Shown here piece by piece: positions 17,711-26,622 of a DNA stretch of 64,000 nt. The translations under genes and the position numbers were made by a program. Within the stretch, counting starts at the first letter, position 1; the number at the start of each line of letters is the position of its first letter. The stretch comes from Thermoflexus hugenholtzii JAD2 (GTDB taxonomy: Bacteria; Chloroflexota; Chloroflexia; Chloroflexales; Roseiflexaceae): the NCBI GenBank assembly GCA_945881915.1, contig CAMCVW010000010.1:1-64000 (forward strand), read 5' to 3'. The notes beneath the pieces were generated by a model. That model made no database searches. It worked only from the letters and a program-made list of their open reading frames with translations, and was not told the origin of the DNA.

Positions 17711-19140
17711 GGTGTACCCTGCCATTCCTTGACGATGCGCGGGATTGCACCTTCGACCGGGTACATCGCGTAGCGGTTTTCGCCCGTACCATAGACAATA
17801 TCACGGAACACATGGAACGAAAAATTACCTCCGGGTGTCGCTCGCATCTGCCATGCCAATGCGATGATCAAATCACGTGGCATGGTGGTCGTGGCATGGC
17901 CGATGAGTGCATCGGTCAACTGCGCGGTCGTCTCGACCGTCTGCAGAAAATTCCCCTCCCGCAGGCGATTCGCTATGCCGGCGATGACCGCTTGCTGGCG
18001 CGTCATCCGCTCAAAATCATTATCTGGATGTCGTATCCGACTATACGTCAGCGTGGTGATGCCATCCATCGTGAATGTCCCCGGCTCGAACGATACCTCG
18101 CGGAACTTGTAGTCCATGGTGGGGAAGCGCGGGTCATACAGGCTCTTGGTGACTTGGACTGGCACTCCACCCATGGTGTCGATGATGTTGATAAAGCCCT
18201 GGAAGTCGACCAGGAGCGTATAGTCGATGGGCACTCCTACCACCTGCCCGATGGTCTGCTGGGCTAGCGCAAAACCCCCACCGAGTGCAGGGTAGACGTC
18301 ACCGTAGACATGCGCTGCATTGATGCGTGCCCAACCATAGCCCGGGATCGAGACAAGCAGGTCACGGGGTATCGACAGCATCGCAATGCGCTGCTTGGTC
18401 GGATCTATGGCCAACAAAATGATTGCATCGGTCCGCGACGGTGATGATTCCGCTGGCCGCCGATCAGAGCCAAGCAACAAAATCGTCAACGGTTTATCGA
18501 ATGTGGTCAATACCGGCTCGGGTTGCGCGGAAGTAGCCGGTATGGTCGTCCCTGCGCTGACATCGGTCGATGGAGCGGCAGGTGATTCGCTCGTTGCAGA
18601 GCTGATGACCCCCAGATTTGTGTAGATGCGTGTCCCGTTTTGGATGAGCGCACGTACATCGCCACCGTATGCAGCTATCAATGCAACCAAAATTCCACCG
18701 ATGACAATGAGTGCCCAGGTGAGCGATCCGAATGTACTCTGGCGAGGTTGAGCCAATTTGATTGGCTGGCGTGGCGCTGGTTTTGCTGGTTTTGCTGGTT
18801 TGGGATGTGCCATGGCATGGCGCGGACCGGCGTCGGCACTCGGTTCGGCGACGGCAGCAGGGGTGGCACTGCCGGCTGAGGCTTCTGCGGGAGCTGCATG
18901 TTCGTCGGCTGGCGGCACTGCAGTGGGGCGTTTGAGGAGGAACGCCAACATATCGCGGGTCGATGCTCGATTGGGGGGATTGAGGAGGCCGCCGAGGAGG
19001 GTCTGATGTGTGCCATACAGCGCGCGGGTGCATTCGGCACAATCTGCAAGGTGTGCATCGACGAGGTGTTGTTGGGGACTGCCGGGGGTGAGTTTTTGGG
19101 AGCGCACCAATGCGCGGATGCGTTGGCAGTCGTTGGACAT
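17707..19140 (-). CDS. LytR-CpsA-Psr family protein with N-terminal anti-sigma-type zinc finger
   Basis: A protein of about 477 residues with three parts. The first 45 residues carry the zinc-finger pattern His-x3-Cys-x2-Cys (HLADCAEC, near residues 30-37). A long Pro/Ala/Lys linker follows, then a membrane span (TWALIVIGGILVALIAAY). The extracytoplasmic LCP domain has its hallmarks: ILLLGSDRRP, SRTDAIILLAID, SIPRDLLVSIPGYG and the arginine-rich TYSRIRHPDNDFERMTRQQ (each shortened). LCP proteins transfer glycopolymers from lipid carriers to peptidoglycan or other acceptors. The zinc finger is unusual for LCP proteins and suggests binding of a sigma factor or other cytoplasmic partner. It is the first gene of the operon. 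Confidence 0.88.
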   Translation of the reverse strand: MSNDCQRIRALVRSQKLTPGSPQQHLVDAHLADCAECTRALYGTHQTLLGGLLNPPNRASTRDMLAFLLKRPTAVPPADEHAAPAEASAGSATPAAVAEPSADAGPRHAMAHPKPAKPAKPAPRQPIKLAQPRQSTFGSLTWALIVIGGILVALIAAYGGDVRALIQNGTRIYTNLGVISSATSESPAAPSTDVSAGTTIPATSAQPEPVLTTFDKPLTILLLGSDRRPAESSPSRTDAIILLAIDPTKQRIAMLSIPRDLLVSIPGYGWARINAAHVYGDVYPALGGGFALAQQTIGQVVGVPIDYTLLVDFQGFINIIDTMGGVPVQVTKSLYDPRFPTMDYKFREVSFEPGTFTMDGITTLTYSRIRHPDNDFERMTRQQAVIAGIANRLREGNFLQTVETTAQLTDALIGHATTTMPRDLIIALAWQMRATPGGNFSFHVFRDIVYGTGENRYAMYPVEGAIPRIVKEWQGTP

Positions 19141-19196
19141 AGTTGTATCCACACCGAACGGTTTGTCAGTTAGGCGCTATTGTAGCATGTTCTGCT

Positions 19197-19225
19197 TTGA
19201 CATGACCATTTCGATGTGCTACGAT
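19197..19225 (+). promoter_or_regulatory. tRNA-Cys promoter
   Basis: TTGACA at 19197-19202 and TACGAT at 19220-19225 with a 17-base spacer, 11 bases before the tRNA 5' end. This is a near-consensus housekeeping promoter. Confidence 0.8.
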
Positions 19226-19236
19226 ACGTACGCGAT

Positions 19237-19311
19237 GGCGACGTCGCCAAGTGGTAAGGCAGAAGTCTGCAAAACTTCCATTCACCGGTTCAAATCCGGT
19301 CGTCGCCTCCA
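19237..19311 (+). tRNA. tRNA-Cys (anticodon GCA)
   Basis: The acceptor stem GGCGACG pairs with CGTCGCC, the D-arm carries AAGTGGTAAGGC, the anticodon stem GAAGT/ACTTC encloses a loop with GCA, and the T-arm holds GGTTCAAATCC. Discriminator T and CCA are encoded. The gene is preceded by a strong promoter. Confidence 0.95.
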
Positions 19312-19380
19312 TTTCCCCCTTCGGAATCGTTGTCGGTTCTGCAGGGGTTTTCTCTTTTTGGGTGGTGCAAGGAGGTCACA

Positions 19381-19755
19381 ATGACCGGCATCGACATCAC
19401 GACACTCGACTATGACGCACTATGTGATTTGCGTGACGAAGTCAATCAACGCATTTTGATGCTCAAAAAAGCCCCGCGACTACGCCTCGAAGATTCACTG
19501 CGACTCTTCGAAGACACCAAAACTGCCCTGACCGAGCGCGGCTTGACATGGCATTCGCTCGAACGCTGGCAGTGGATGGAGGGCGAAGTGCGCTTTTGGC
19601 TGAATCCTATTGATCAGACGCGCTATGCCACGGGATGGTTTGCCCTCGAGGACCTCATCGCGTGGTTGTCTGATGACGGCGTGATTGTTCGGAGTGCATC
19701 CCATGGTGCCGACATCCCCGTGCAGTGGATTTCTGTCGAAAATGACCGAGACTGA
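19381..19755 (+). CDS. small uncharacterised protein
   Basis: A 124-residue protein that I do not recognise. It starts at ATG 19381, six bases after a full Shine-Dalgarno sequence AAGGAGG, which makes expression likely. The first half is helical and charged (a CDLRDEVNQRILMLKKA helix followed by LRLEDSLRLFEDTK), the second half is rich in Trp (HSLERWQWMEGEVRFWL). No signal peptide, membrane span or metal motif is visible, so it should be cytoplasmic. It sits between tRNA-Cys and the glycosyltransferase cluster on the same strand. Confidence 0.7.
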   Translation: MTGIDITTLDYDALCDLRDEVNQRILMLKKAPRLRLEDSLRLFEDTKTALTERGLTWHSLERWQWMEGEVRFWLNPIDQTRYATGWFALEDLIAWLSDDGVIVRSASHGADIPVQWISVENDRD

Positions 19756-19839
19756 TATGCAGAGTGTATCCCGCAACCAACCGTCCCGATCGACACCATC
19801 ACGGGTAGCCGTGCTGGTGTTTTTGTGGGGGAGTACCCG

Positions 19840-20796
19840 ATGCCGCTGATTGCACCACAGAATGCCACGGTGGGCGTGGCGATTGTCTCGTACAACACCG
19901 TCGATCTGCTCCGCGATTGTCTGGATTCGCTGGCCCACAGCAGCGTCGCCATGGCCGTCGTCGTCGTCGACAACGGGTCGACCGATGCCAGCGTCCCGAT
20001 GATGCAGGCCGAATTCCCGCTGGTGCACGTCTTCGTCCCCGGCAGCAACGTGGGTTTTGCACGGGGTACCAATCAGGGTATACAGCAATTGCTGGCCGAT
20101 GCGCCGGCGTTGCAGTATGTGTTGTTGCTCAACCCCGATACGGTGGTCCACGCCGGTGCGCTGGAACAGCTCGTTGCATTTGCCGATGCGCATCCGCGCG
20201 TCGGCGTGGTATCGCCACGGCTGTTGAATGTGGATGGATCGCTGCAACGCGGGGTTTTTCGCTTCCCCACACCACTGATGACGCTGTTCGACCTGTTCCC
20301 GCCGGGTGAGGTGACGCCGGGCCGATTCGCTGATTCGTGGTGGCATGGCCGCTACCCGCAGGAAGTCGACGCGACCCAACCGTTTGCCGTCGATCATCCC
20401 CTCGGGGCTGCCATGTTGACGCGTGTGTCGGTGCTGACAGAAGTCGGGATGCTCGACGAAGACTACTTCATGTATGTCGAAGAGATCGACTGGTGCATGC
20501 GTGTGCGCCGGGCTGGCTGGGCCATCTGGCAGCAGCCAGCGGCGCAGATTACCCACGTCGGCGGGGCGTCGTCTCGGCAGTTCCGGGCCGCCATGACACT
20601 GGCGTTGTGGCGCAGTCGCATGCGCTATTGGCAGCAGTGGTGTAGCCCGCGCGAGCAATGGTGGCATCACACCATCCTTGCCCTGGGTATCTGGCGCATG
20701 CGCTGGGTTGCGGCCCTTGCACATCGCCGCGGGATCTTGAACGAAGCGCAGTATCATGAATTATTGGCCGTCTATCGGACGTTGCACTTCCTATGA
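19840..20796 (+). CDS. family 2 glycosyltransferase (rhamnosyltransferase-like)
   Basis: A 318-residue GT-A enzyme. The nucleotide-sugar site reads VAIVSYNTVDLL and VVVVDNGSTD, the metal-binding motif is LLNPDT, and the acceptor-side motif MLDEDYFMYVEEIDWCMR is characteristic of GT2 members that transfer rhamnose or similar sugars. GGGGAG lies before ATG 19840, which is preferred over GTG 19825. Its stop overlaps the next glycosyltransferase start by four bases, so the three transferases are translationally coupled and probably build one surface glycan. Confidence 0.9.
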   Translation: MPLIAPQNATVGVAIVSYNTVDLLRDCLDSLAHSSVAMAVVVVDNGSTDASVPMMQAEFPLVHVFVPGSNVGFARGTNQGIQQLLADAPALQYVLLLNPDTVVHAGALEQLVAFADAHPRVGVVSPRLLNVDGSLQRGVFRFPTPLMTLFDLFPPGEVTPGRFADSWWHGRYPQEVDATQPFAVDHPLGAAMLTRVSVLTEVGMLDEDYFMYVEEIDWCMRVRRAGWAIWQQPAAQITHVGGASSRQFRAAMTLALWRSRMRYWQQWCSPREQWWHHTILALGIWRMRWVAALAHRRGILNEAQYHELLAVYRTLHFL

Positions 20797-21572
20797 GCAG
20801 TATCGCCGTCGCACCCATCAGTGTCGCCATCATTGCCAAAAACGAAGCCAAACACCTGGCAGCGGCACTCGCGAGTGTCACCGAGTGGGTGGCCGAAGTG
20901 GTGGTCTTGGTCGATGCATCCACCACCGATGACACTGCAGCGATTGCGCTTGCACACGGCGTGCGGGTCGAATCGGCGCCGTGGCGTGGCTTCCCCAATC
21001 AGCGCAATCTGGCGCTGGAGTTGTGTCGCCAGCCCTGGATTTTTTTCCTCGATGCCGACGAACGGGTCGAACCAGCGTTGCGGCAGGAGCTCATCGATCT
21101 GGTAAAAACCGCCCCTGCGAAACTGGCAGGCGCATGGGTGCCACGCCACAACGTCTTTTTTGGGCGGGTTTTGGTCGGCGGGGGCTGGTACCCCGATCGG
21201 CAATTGCGGTTGCTCCGGCGTGGCGCGGCCCATTACGATCCCGCACGGGCGGTGCACGAAGTCGCCACGGTCAGTGGCGACACCATCGTCTTGCAGGGGC
21301 ACATCCGGCATTTGAATATCGAATCATTCGGTGAATTGTGGCGCAAACAAGCAGACTATGCGCGTCGTGAAGCACAGACGTTCCATCGCGAAGGACGGCG
21401 TACCCGTCTGCGCAATTACATCGGTGCGCCGTTGCGTGAGTTCCGCTCCCGCTATCTCACAAACGGCGGCTGGCGCGATGGCTGGGTCGGTTTCGTTTTG
21501 GCACTGGTGATGGCCTGGTATGCGGCGCAGACCTTCGTCTACCTGGCGCGTCTGGATGGAGGCAGGGCATGA
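20793..21572 (+). CDS. family 2 glycosyltransferase (WaaE/KdtX-like)
   Basis: A 259-residue GT2 enzyme with ISVAIIAKNEAKHL at the start, LVDASTTDDT, the IFFLDADERV metal motif and GGWYPDRQLRLLRRG, the pattern of the lipopolysaccharide-core glucosyltransferase WaaE subgroup. A hydrophobic stretch near the end (GWVGFVLALVMAWYAAQTF) suggests membrane association. Both its start and its stop form ATGA overlaps with neighbouring transferase genes. Donor and acceptor sugars are not predictable. Confidence 0.9.
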   Translation: MSSIAVAPISVAIIAKNEAKHLAAALASVTEWVAEVVVLVDASTTDDTAAIALAHGVRVESAPWRGFPNQRNLALELCRQPWIFFLDADERVEPALRQELIDLVKTAPAKLAGAWVPRHNVFFGRVLVGGGWYPDRQLRLLRRGAAHYDPARAVHEVATVSGDTIVLQGHIRHLNIESFGELWRKQADYARREAQTFHREGRRTRLRNYIGAPLREFRSRYLTNGGWRDGWVGFVLALVMAWYAAQTFVYLARLDGGRA

Positions 21573-22555
21573 CGACGCAACCGGCGCGTGATTCCGCCTC
21601 GGCGCTGGATGTGGTAATCGTGTCGTGGAACACGCGTGAATTGTTGCGCGCGTGTCTGCGCCAGCTCCTCGCCGAGGATGTGGTGCGCCGTGTGGTGGTG
21701 GTCGACAATGGCTCCCACGATGGCAGCGCGACCATGGTCGCCGCTGAATTCCCCGAAGTCGTGTGTATCGCCGAGCGTACCAATCACGGCTTTGCAGGGG
21801 GCAACAATATCGGGCTGCGCCTGGTTTTGGCAAACAATCCAGCGCCGTATATCTGTAGCCTCAACCCAGACACACGCGTCCAGCGCGGTGCGCTGCAGCG
21901 GCTGGTGACGTACCTGGCGGGGCATCCCGACGTCGTCGGTGTCGGGCCCATGCTGCGCTATGGTGATGGCACATGGCAGTCGTCGCGCCGGCGCTTCCCT
22001 ACCCTTGGTACCTACCTGGCCGAAAGTACGCCGCTGGCCCAATGGTGGCCCAGCAATCCCTGGATTGGTCGCTATCAGATGACCGATCAGCCCACGGATG
22101 ATATCACGGCCGCTGATTGGTTGGTCGGGGCGGCGTTGGTGGTGCGCAGTGAGCGGGTCCAGGCGGTTGGCTTGTTCGACGCCGGGTTCAAACTCTATTC
22201 CGAAGAACTCGAATGGCAACGGCGATTGACCGCGGGTCAGCCCGGCTGTATGGCCTACCTCCCCACCGCCGTCGTCGACCACTACGAAGGCCAGAGTAGT
22301 AGTCAGATTCCGCTGCAGCGGCTGGTGTGGTTCGTCGACAGTCGGCTGCGCGATGCCCAGTTGGCGCTCGGCGCCGTCCGTCGATTGGTCATCCAAATCG
22401 GCTATCTCAAAATGTACACAATCGAATGGTTAATTGAGGCCAGCAAGTGGCTCCTCGGGCATCGGCGTGCGCTCCGTGCCGAGCGCATGCGTACCTACGG
22501 TGCGGTCATCCGAGCGGTCATACAGTGGCGCATGCTCCCCGTACAGATATGGTAG
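21569..22555 (+). CDS. family 2 glycosyltransferase
   Basis: A 328-residue GT2 enzyme similar in plan to the first gene of the cluster: VVIVSWNTRELL, VVVVDNGSHDGS, CSLNPDTRV and the acceptor region LFDAGFKLYSEELEWQRRL. The catalytic site is intact (EELEW in place of EEIDW). The C-terminal 60 residues are amphipathic and basic and may bind the membrane. It starts at an ATGA overlap and is the last of the three coupled transferases; a 91-base gap separates it from the FAH gene. Confidence 0.9.
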   Translation: MTTQPARDSASALDVVIVSWNTRELLRACLRQLLAEDVVRRVVVVDNGSHDGSATMVAAEFPEVVCIAERTNHGFAGGNNIGLRLVLANNPAPYICSLNPDTRVQRGALQRLVTYLAGHPDVVGVGPMLRYGDGTWQSSRRRFPTLGTYLAESTPLAQWWPSNPWIGRYQMTDQPTDDITAADWLVGAALVVRSERVQAVGLFDAGFKLYSEELEWQRRLTAGQPGCMAYLPTAVVDHYEGQSSSQIPLQRLVWFVDSRLRDAQLALGAVRRLVIQIGYLKMYTIEWLIEASKWLLGHRRALRAERMRTYGAVIRAVIQWRMLPVQIW

Positions 22556-22646
22556 GATGAACGCGTCCCACGCCTGAATGTGTGAATCGTATGTCCTGGC
22601 GACGAGGGTCTCTTGGGAGCCCCTGCAATAGACGAAGGAGATTATT

Positions 22647-23522
22647 GTGCGACTCGTAACCTTGCAGACCAAAAGCGGCAGTGTGCACATCGGTGCAATG
22701 CGCAACAACGACACCGAAATTGTTTTGCTCGACAGTGTGGCTGCTTCGATGCTCGAGCTCATCGACGGCGGTGCAGACGCACTTGCTCGCGCCAAATCAA
22801 CCTTTGCCGCAGCAGCGAGCGTCATCAAACGTGCCGATGTGACGCTCTTGGCCCCCATCCCACGGCCCAAACAAAATGTCATGTGCTTGGGAATGAACTA
22901 TGTGGCCCATGCCATCGAGTCCGATTTGGCTCGCGGTCGTGAGCCCAAATTGCCGGAATTCCCGGTTTTCTTCACCAAAGCACTCAATTCCGTGTGCGGT
23001 GACGGCGCCGAAGTGCCCCTCGATCCCAATGTGACCGGGCAGCTCGACTACGAGGTCGAATTGGCCTATGTGTTCGGTAAAACCGCCAAGAACGTCAAAA
23101 AAGAAGACGCATTGAGCTACGTCTTCGGCTATACGATTCTCAACGATGTCTCGGCCCGTGACCTGCAGAACCGCCACCAGCAGTTCTTCAAGGGCAAAAG
23201 CCTCGACAACAGCGGACCCATCGGGCCGTGCATCGTCACCGCTGACGAAATTCCCAATCCCGCCGGCTTGGCAATCAAGTTGCGCTTGAACGGCGAAGAA
23301 CGCCAGCATTCCGACACCGGCGATCTGATTTTCGACATCCCTACCAGCATCGAATATCTGACCCTGGGCACGACCATCGAGGCCGGCCAGATTGTCTGCA
23401 CCGGCACTCCCGCCGGCGTCGGCATGGGCAAAACCCCACAGCAGTGGCTCAAAGCCGGTGACGTCATGGAAGCCGAAATTGAAAAAATCGGCATCCTCAC
23501 CAACAAAATCGTCAAGGCCTAG
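22647..23522 (+). CDS. fumarylacetoacetate hydrolase family protein
   Basis: A 291-residue member of the FAH superfamily, which includes hydrolases, isomerases and decarboxylases of short oxo-acids. Metal-binding residues are visible in QLDYEVELAYVFG and in the NDVSARDLQNRHQQFFKGKS region; IVCTGTPAGVGMG closes the active site. GTG 22647 follows AAGGAG by seven bases. The protein has the usual length of the HpcE/2-hydroxyhepta-2,4-diene-dioate isomerase-like group, but the substrate is uncertain; oxaloacetate decarboxylase or acylpyruvase activity are options. It is a single-gene unit ending in a strong terminator. Confidence 0.9.
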   Translation: MRLVTLQTKSGSVHIGAMRNNDTEIVLLDSVAASMLELIDGGADALARAKSTFAAAASVIKRADVTLLAPIPRPKQNVMCLGMNYVAHAIESDLARGREPKLPEFPVFFTKALNSVCGDGAEVPLDPNVTGQLDYEVELAYVFGKTAKNVKKEDALSYVFGYTILNDVSARDLQNRHQQFFKGKSLDNSGPIGPCIVTADEIPNPAGLAIKLRLNGEERQHSDTGDLIFDIPTSIEYLTLGTTIEAGQIVCTGTPAGVGMGKTPQQWLKAGDVMEAEIEKIGILTNKIVKA

Positions 23523-23563
23523 GTTCTATTGCTGCTCGAGCGGGGTGGGGTGTATTGCTGGGG

Positions 23564-23604
23564 ATTGAGCAGGGTTTATTGCAATAAACCCTGCTCAATT
23601 TTTG
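23564..23604. terminator. bidirectional intrinsic terminator
   Basis: A perfect 36-base palindrome (ATTGAGCAGGGTTTATTG at 23564-23581 and its reverse complement at 23582-23599) is followed by a T run on the plus strand and preceded by weaker T content on the minus. It serves the FAH gene and overlaps the last codons of the convergent MFS gene. Confidence 0.9.
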
Positions 23605-24845
23605 CGTCCTATCTTCAACACGTAGAGCAGTACGACACCTACCAAACGTATCCCACCGGCGACATACAACGCGATGTGATAATCATACTGTGTCGCCAAA
23701 AATGTCCCCACCAGCGGCATGACGAGCGTGGCTACATAGCCGGTCAGCTGTTGGAGTGCGACGAATGAGGGCACGCGATCGCGTGGCATCGTTTCGAACG
23801 CCAAATCAAAAAAGACCAACTCCTTGCCCGACCCGATGAAGCCTGCGAGCCCTGCCAGTAGCGTGATGAGGAGAATCGACTCGGTCATGCCCATAAACAG
23901 TGGGTAGAGTGCCAACGCCATCGTGGAGGCAAACAGCACGGGCAGATTCCCCCGTTTGGCCGTCACCCGCGCCCAGACGAAGTAGGCTATCAAGAGTACT
24001 CCACTATTGACGGTATTGACCAACCCAATCGAAAAATCGCTCGCCTTGACGACGTGTACCCAATACAGCGGGAACAACGGCATGGCCATCCAGATACCAC
24101 AATTAAAGACAAACGTGGCCGTGATGTAGCGACTGAAGGCCGGCACTTCGCGCAGCATCCCAACGCTCTCGGTCAGCAGTGCACGCAAACCCGTTTTGTG
24201 GGATTGACTATTCGGAACGGTATCGATATCGATCCGGGACGAAAAAAAGAAACTCAACATCCCGCCCAAAAACGACACCAAAAAAACGATTTGATAGTTG
24301 ATGGGGAAGCTGAACTGCTCCAGGAACCAACCCGCGCCTGCCACCGACACCGCAGTGGCGGCCCCTAACGTCGACCAGCGCCAACTCATCAGCTGCTGCC
24401 GGCGTTGTGGGCCTGCAGCTGCTCCCATCACCACCGTGAATGTGATGTTGACGATGGTCTGTGGAATGGTGGCAATTGCCCAGATGATAATCACCGCCGT
24501 CGGGATGAAGTCAATCGGGAGGAAGAACGGCAGCAGCCCCGTCACCGCATAGGTCGCCTGTACCCAGACCCGTGCACGCGAGTACCACGGCACGACATCG
24601 GTTTGGCGCTCCAACATGCGCCCCACCGGTATGGCGAGCAGTAGTCCAGTGAATGCCGGCATTGATGTCAACAAACCGACGAGTAACGGTGAAGCGCCCA
24701 AACGAGCCAAAAAGACGGCCAAGAACGTCGCGATGCCGCCGACAATACCCACGCCGATCCCGTCGATGACAACACTCCGCTGATTGCGGACCATCACCAC
24801 TTCGTCAGGCGAGAGGCCAGTGAGGGAGCGGAACGGATTGAGCAT
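23595..24845 (-). CDS. major facilitator superfamily transporter
   Basis: A 416-residue membrane protein with about twelve hydrophobic spans. The inter-span pattern after the second helix reads IPVGRMLERQTDVVPWYSR, a variant of the MFS A-loop, and a long polar stretch between the halves (SSRIDIDTVPNSQSHKTGLRA) is the central cytoplasmic loop. Substrate cannot be predicted. The frame opens at 24893, but that would run through the terminator hairpin of the upstream gene; ATG 24845 lies just after the hairpin and is preferred, although no clear ribosome-binding site is seen. The stop lies in the shared terminator. Confidence 0.8.
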   Translation of the reverse strand: MLNPFRSLTGLSPDEVVMVRNQRSVVIDGIGVGIVGGIATFLAVFLARLGASPLLVGLLTSMPAFTGLLLAIPVGRMLERQTDVVPWYSRARVWVQATYAVTGLLPFFLPIDFIPTAVIIIWAIATIPQTIVNITFTVVMGAAAGPQRRQQLMSWRWSTLGAATAVSVAGAGWFLEQFSFPINYQIVFLVSFLGGMLSFFFSSRIDIDTVPNSQSHKTGLRALLTESVGMLREVPAFSRYITATFVFNCGIWMAMPLFPLYWVHVVKASDFSIGLVNTVNSGVLLIAYFVWARVTAKRGNLPVLFASTMALALYPLFMGMTESILLITLLAGLAGFIGSGKELVFFDLAFETMPRDRVPSFVALQQLTGYVATLVMPLVGTFLATQYDYHIALYVAGGIRLVGVVLLYVLKIGRKN

Positions 24846-24854
24846 GGGTTGACC

Positions 24855-24884
24855 AAAAAACAAAACCGGCGCTGTAAGCGCCGG
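24855..24884 (-). terminator. intrinsic terminator of the 74-residue membrane protein gene
   Basis: CCGGCGCT at 24866-24873 and AGCGCCGG at 24877-24884 form a perfect 8-bp stem with a 3-base loop. On the minus strand it is followed by TTTTGTTTTTT. It ends only nine bases upstream of the preferred MFS start codon. Confidence 0.85.
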
Positions 24885-24900
24885 CTTTGACAACGATTGA

Positions 24901-25125
24901 TTAAGCCCGTTTGTTGAGTGATTCTTCCCAGGTTGGCTTGGCCGGCGCAGCTCCTGAGGTGGGTTTGTGGCGGAAGGCTAACACAATACCCGTGATGAGC
25001 ACCACCAAAATCAATCCATACACGCCAGAGGCGACGATAGATTCGGTAGACAAAAATTTGATGCCGAATGTGATAAAGGGATATGCGAATACCAGAATGG
25101 CAACCAGGTTCCAAGGCTTCTTCAT
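24901..25125 (-). CDS. small two-span membrane protein
   Basis: A 74-residue protein of unknown function. Two hydrophobic stretches (NLVAILVFAYPFITFGIKF and VYGLILVVLITGIVLAF) are followed by a polar tail KPTSGAAPAKPTWEESLNKRA. GGGAG lies six bases before ATG 25125, and an intrinsic terminator follows the stop, so it looks like an independent expressed gene. No relative is recognised. Confidence 0.7.
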   Translation of the reverse strand: MKKPWNLVAILVFAYPFITFGIKFLSTESIVASGVYGLILVVLITGIVLAFRHKPTSGAAPAKPTWEESLNKRA

Positions 25126-25249
25126 GATGACTCCCAACTCAAACGTGTCGTTAACCCTATGTTACCACAGGATTGCAGCGGTGCTGCAACACTACTGCAT
25201 GTCGTAATGGTATGATGGTTTAGCTTGGGGTAATCAGTAGGGATCAACA

Positions 25250-26515
25250 ATGCCAGAAATTCACGTCCTCGATGGAGGATTACGCGTCGTCATCGAACCC
25301 CTGCCGCATACCCACTCGGTGTCACTCAGCTGTACTATTTGTGTTGGTTCCGGTCACGAAGACGACGATCAGAGTGGCATGGCGCACTTCGTCGAGCATC
25401 TCCTCTTCAAAGGCACCCCGCGCCGCCCCAACCCCAAAATCCTCATCGAAACCATCGAAGGCGTCGGCGGCATGATTGATGCCTATACCAACGTCGAATC
25501 GACGGTCTATTCGGTCAAAGTCGCCCACATTCACCTCGAACGCGCCATCGACGTGCTCGCAGATATGCTGCAACATCCCAATATGTCGGTTGTCGACGTC
25601 GACAAAGAACGGCGCGTCATCCTCGAAGAAATAAGCACCACCGCCGACACGCCCTCCGAACTGGTCCACCTCCTCGCCGATACTGCCATGTGGGGCGCGC
25701 AACCTCTGGGTCGAGATATCGCAGGCAGCGAGGCCACCGTCGGCAGGTTCCAGAGGGATGCGTTGTATGCCTTCTACCAAAACTCCTACACCCGCTCCAA
25801 CCTCATCATTTCGGTCGCCGGGAACGTCGACAGCGCCCAGGTTCTCGCCCTCATAAATGCAGCTTTTGTCGACATGCCGACCGGCACGCCAGCCGTCATC
25901 CGGCCGACATTGCCAGCCCTGGCTGGCCCCAACGTCTCGGTCCAGTTCGACGACAGCGAGCAGGTCCACTTCTGTGTTTCGCTCCTCGGCCTGGGGATGG
26001 ACGACCCTGATCGCTGGGCCATGCTGGTGTTCGATTCGGTCGTCGGCGGCAATTCTACCTCGCGCTTGTTCCAAGAAATCCGCGAAGAACGGGCCTTGGC
26101 GTACACCATCGGTTCGTATAGCCGCGAATTCCGCGATGCCGGCAAATGGGTCGTCTCGGCCAGTGTCGACACCGATACCATCGACGAAACCGTCACTGCG
26201 GTCATGAATGTCCTGCGCGACGTCAAAGCCAACGGCCTGACCCAAGAAGAGCTTGCCCAAATCAAAGAGCAAGTCAAAGGCGGCATGCTCTTGTCGCTCG
26301 AAGACACCATGTCGGTGTCGTCGCGGAACGGCTCACACATGCTCCGCTATGGTCGCATCATTTCTGTCGAAGACGTTATCAGCTCCGTCGAGGCCCTCAC
26401 CTTGGCCGACATCACCCGTGTCGCACTGCGCGTCCTCCAACCCGACAACCTGCACTTGACCATGATTGGTCCCGTCACTGACACCGCAATTGTCGCCAAG
26501 CAGCTCCATTTGTAG
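25250..26515 (+). CDS. M16 family zinc peptidase (processing-peptidase-like)
   Basis: A 421-residue insulinase-fold protease. The inverted zinc motif HFVEH places His46, Glu49 and His50, and the third ligand is Glu126 or Glu127 in VILEEIS, 76-77 residues later as expected. The second half keeps the SSRLFQEIREERALAY-type motif (here TSRLFQEIREERALAYTIGS, part of the substrate-binding R/Y pair), so both M16 repeats are present. These proteases degrade or process peptides, typically in pairs or as homodimers. The gene is alone, 124 bases from the divergent small membrane protein gene, and ends in hairpins. Confidence 0.93.
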   Translation: MPEIHVLDGGLRVVIEPLPHTHSVSLSCTICVGSGHEDDDQSGMAHFVEHLLFKGTPRRPNPKILIETIEGVGGMIDAYTNVESTVYSVKVAHIHLERAIDVLADMLQHPNMSVVDVDKERRVILEEISTTADTPSELVHLLADTAMWGAQPLGRDIAGSEATVGRFQRDALYAFYQNSYTRSNLIISVAGNVDSAQVLALINAAFVDMPTGTPAVIRPTLPALAGPNVSVQFDDSEQVHFCVSLLGLGMDDPDRWAMLVFDSVVGGNSTSRLFQEIREERALAYTIGSYSREFRDAGKWVVSASVDTDTIDETVTAVMNVLRDVKANGLTQEELAQIKEQVKGGMLLSLEDTMSVSSRNGSHMLRYGRIISVEDVISSVEALTLADITRVALRVLQPDNLHLTMIGPVTDTAIVAKQLHL

Positions 26516-26532
26516 TCATGGAAAAATGACGT

Positions 26533-26561
26533 GCCGGCGCTCCTCGAAAAGGAGGGCCGGC
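26533..26561 (+). terminator. hairpin after the M16 peptidase gene
   Basis: GCCGGCGCTCC pairs with GGAGGGCCGGC apart from one mismatch, loop TCGAAAA. It begins 18 bases after the stop. The U-tract is poor, so it may act together with the stronger hairpin at 26623. Confidence 0.5.
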
Positions 26562-26622
26562 GTTCCCAGCGCAGACGTGTATCGACATGCCAGCGGGCGT
26601 CATGCATCGTGCACGCGTTGTT

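Noticed and set aside
19143-19151. A TATCCACA string near the LCP start as another DnaA box.
   Set aside because: It is a single imperfect nonamer with no neighbours and overlaps the start of a coding region.
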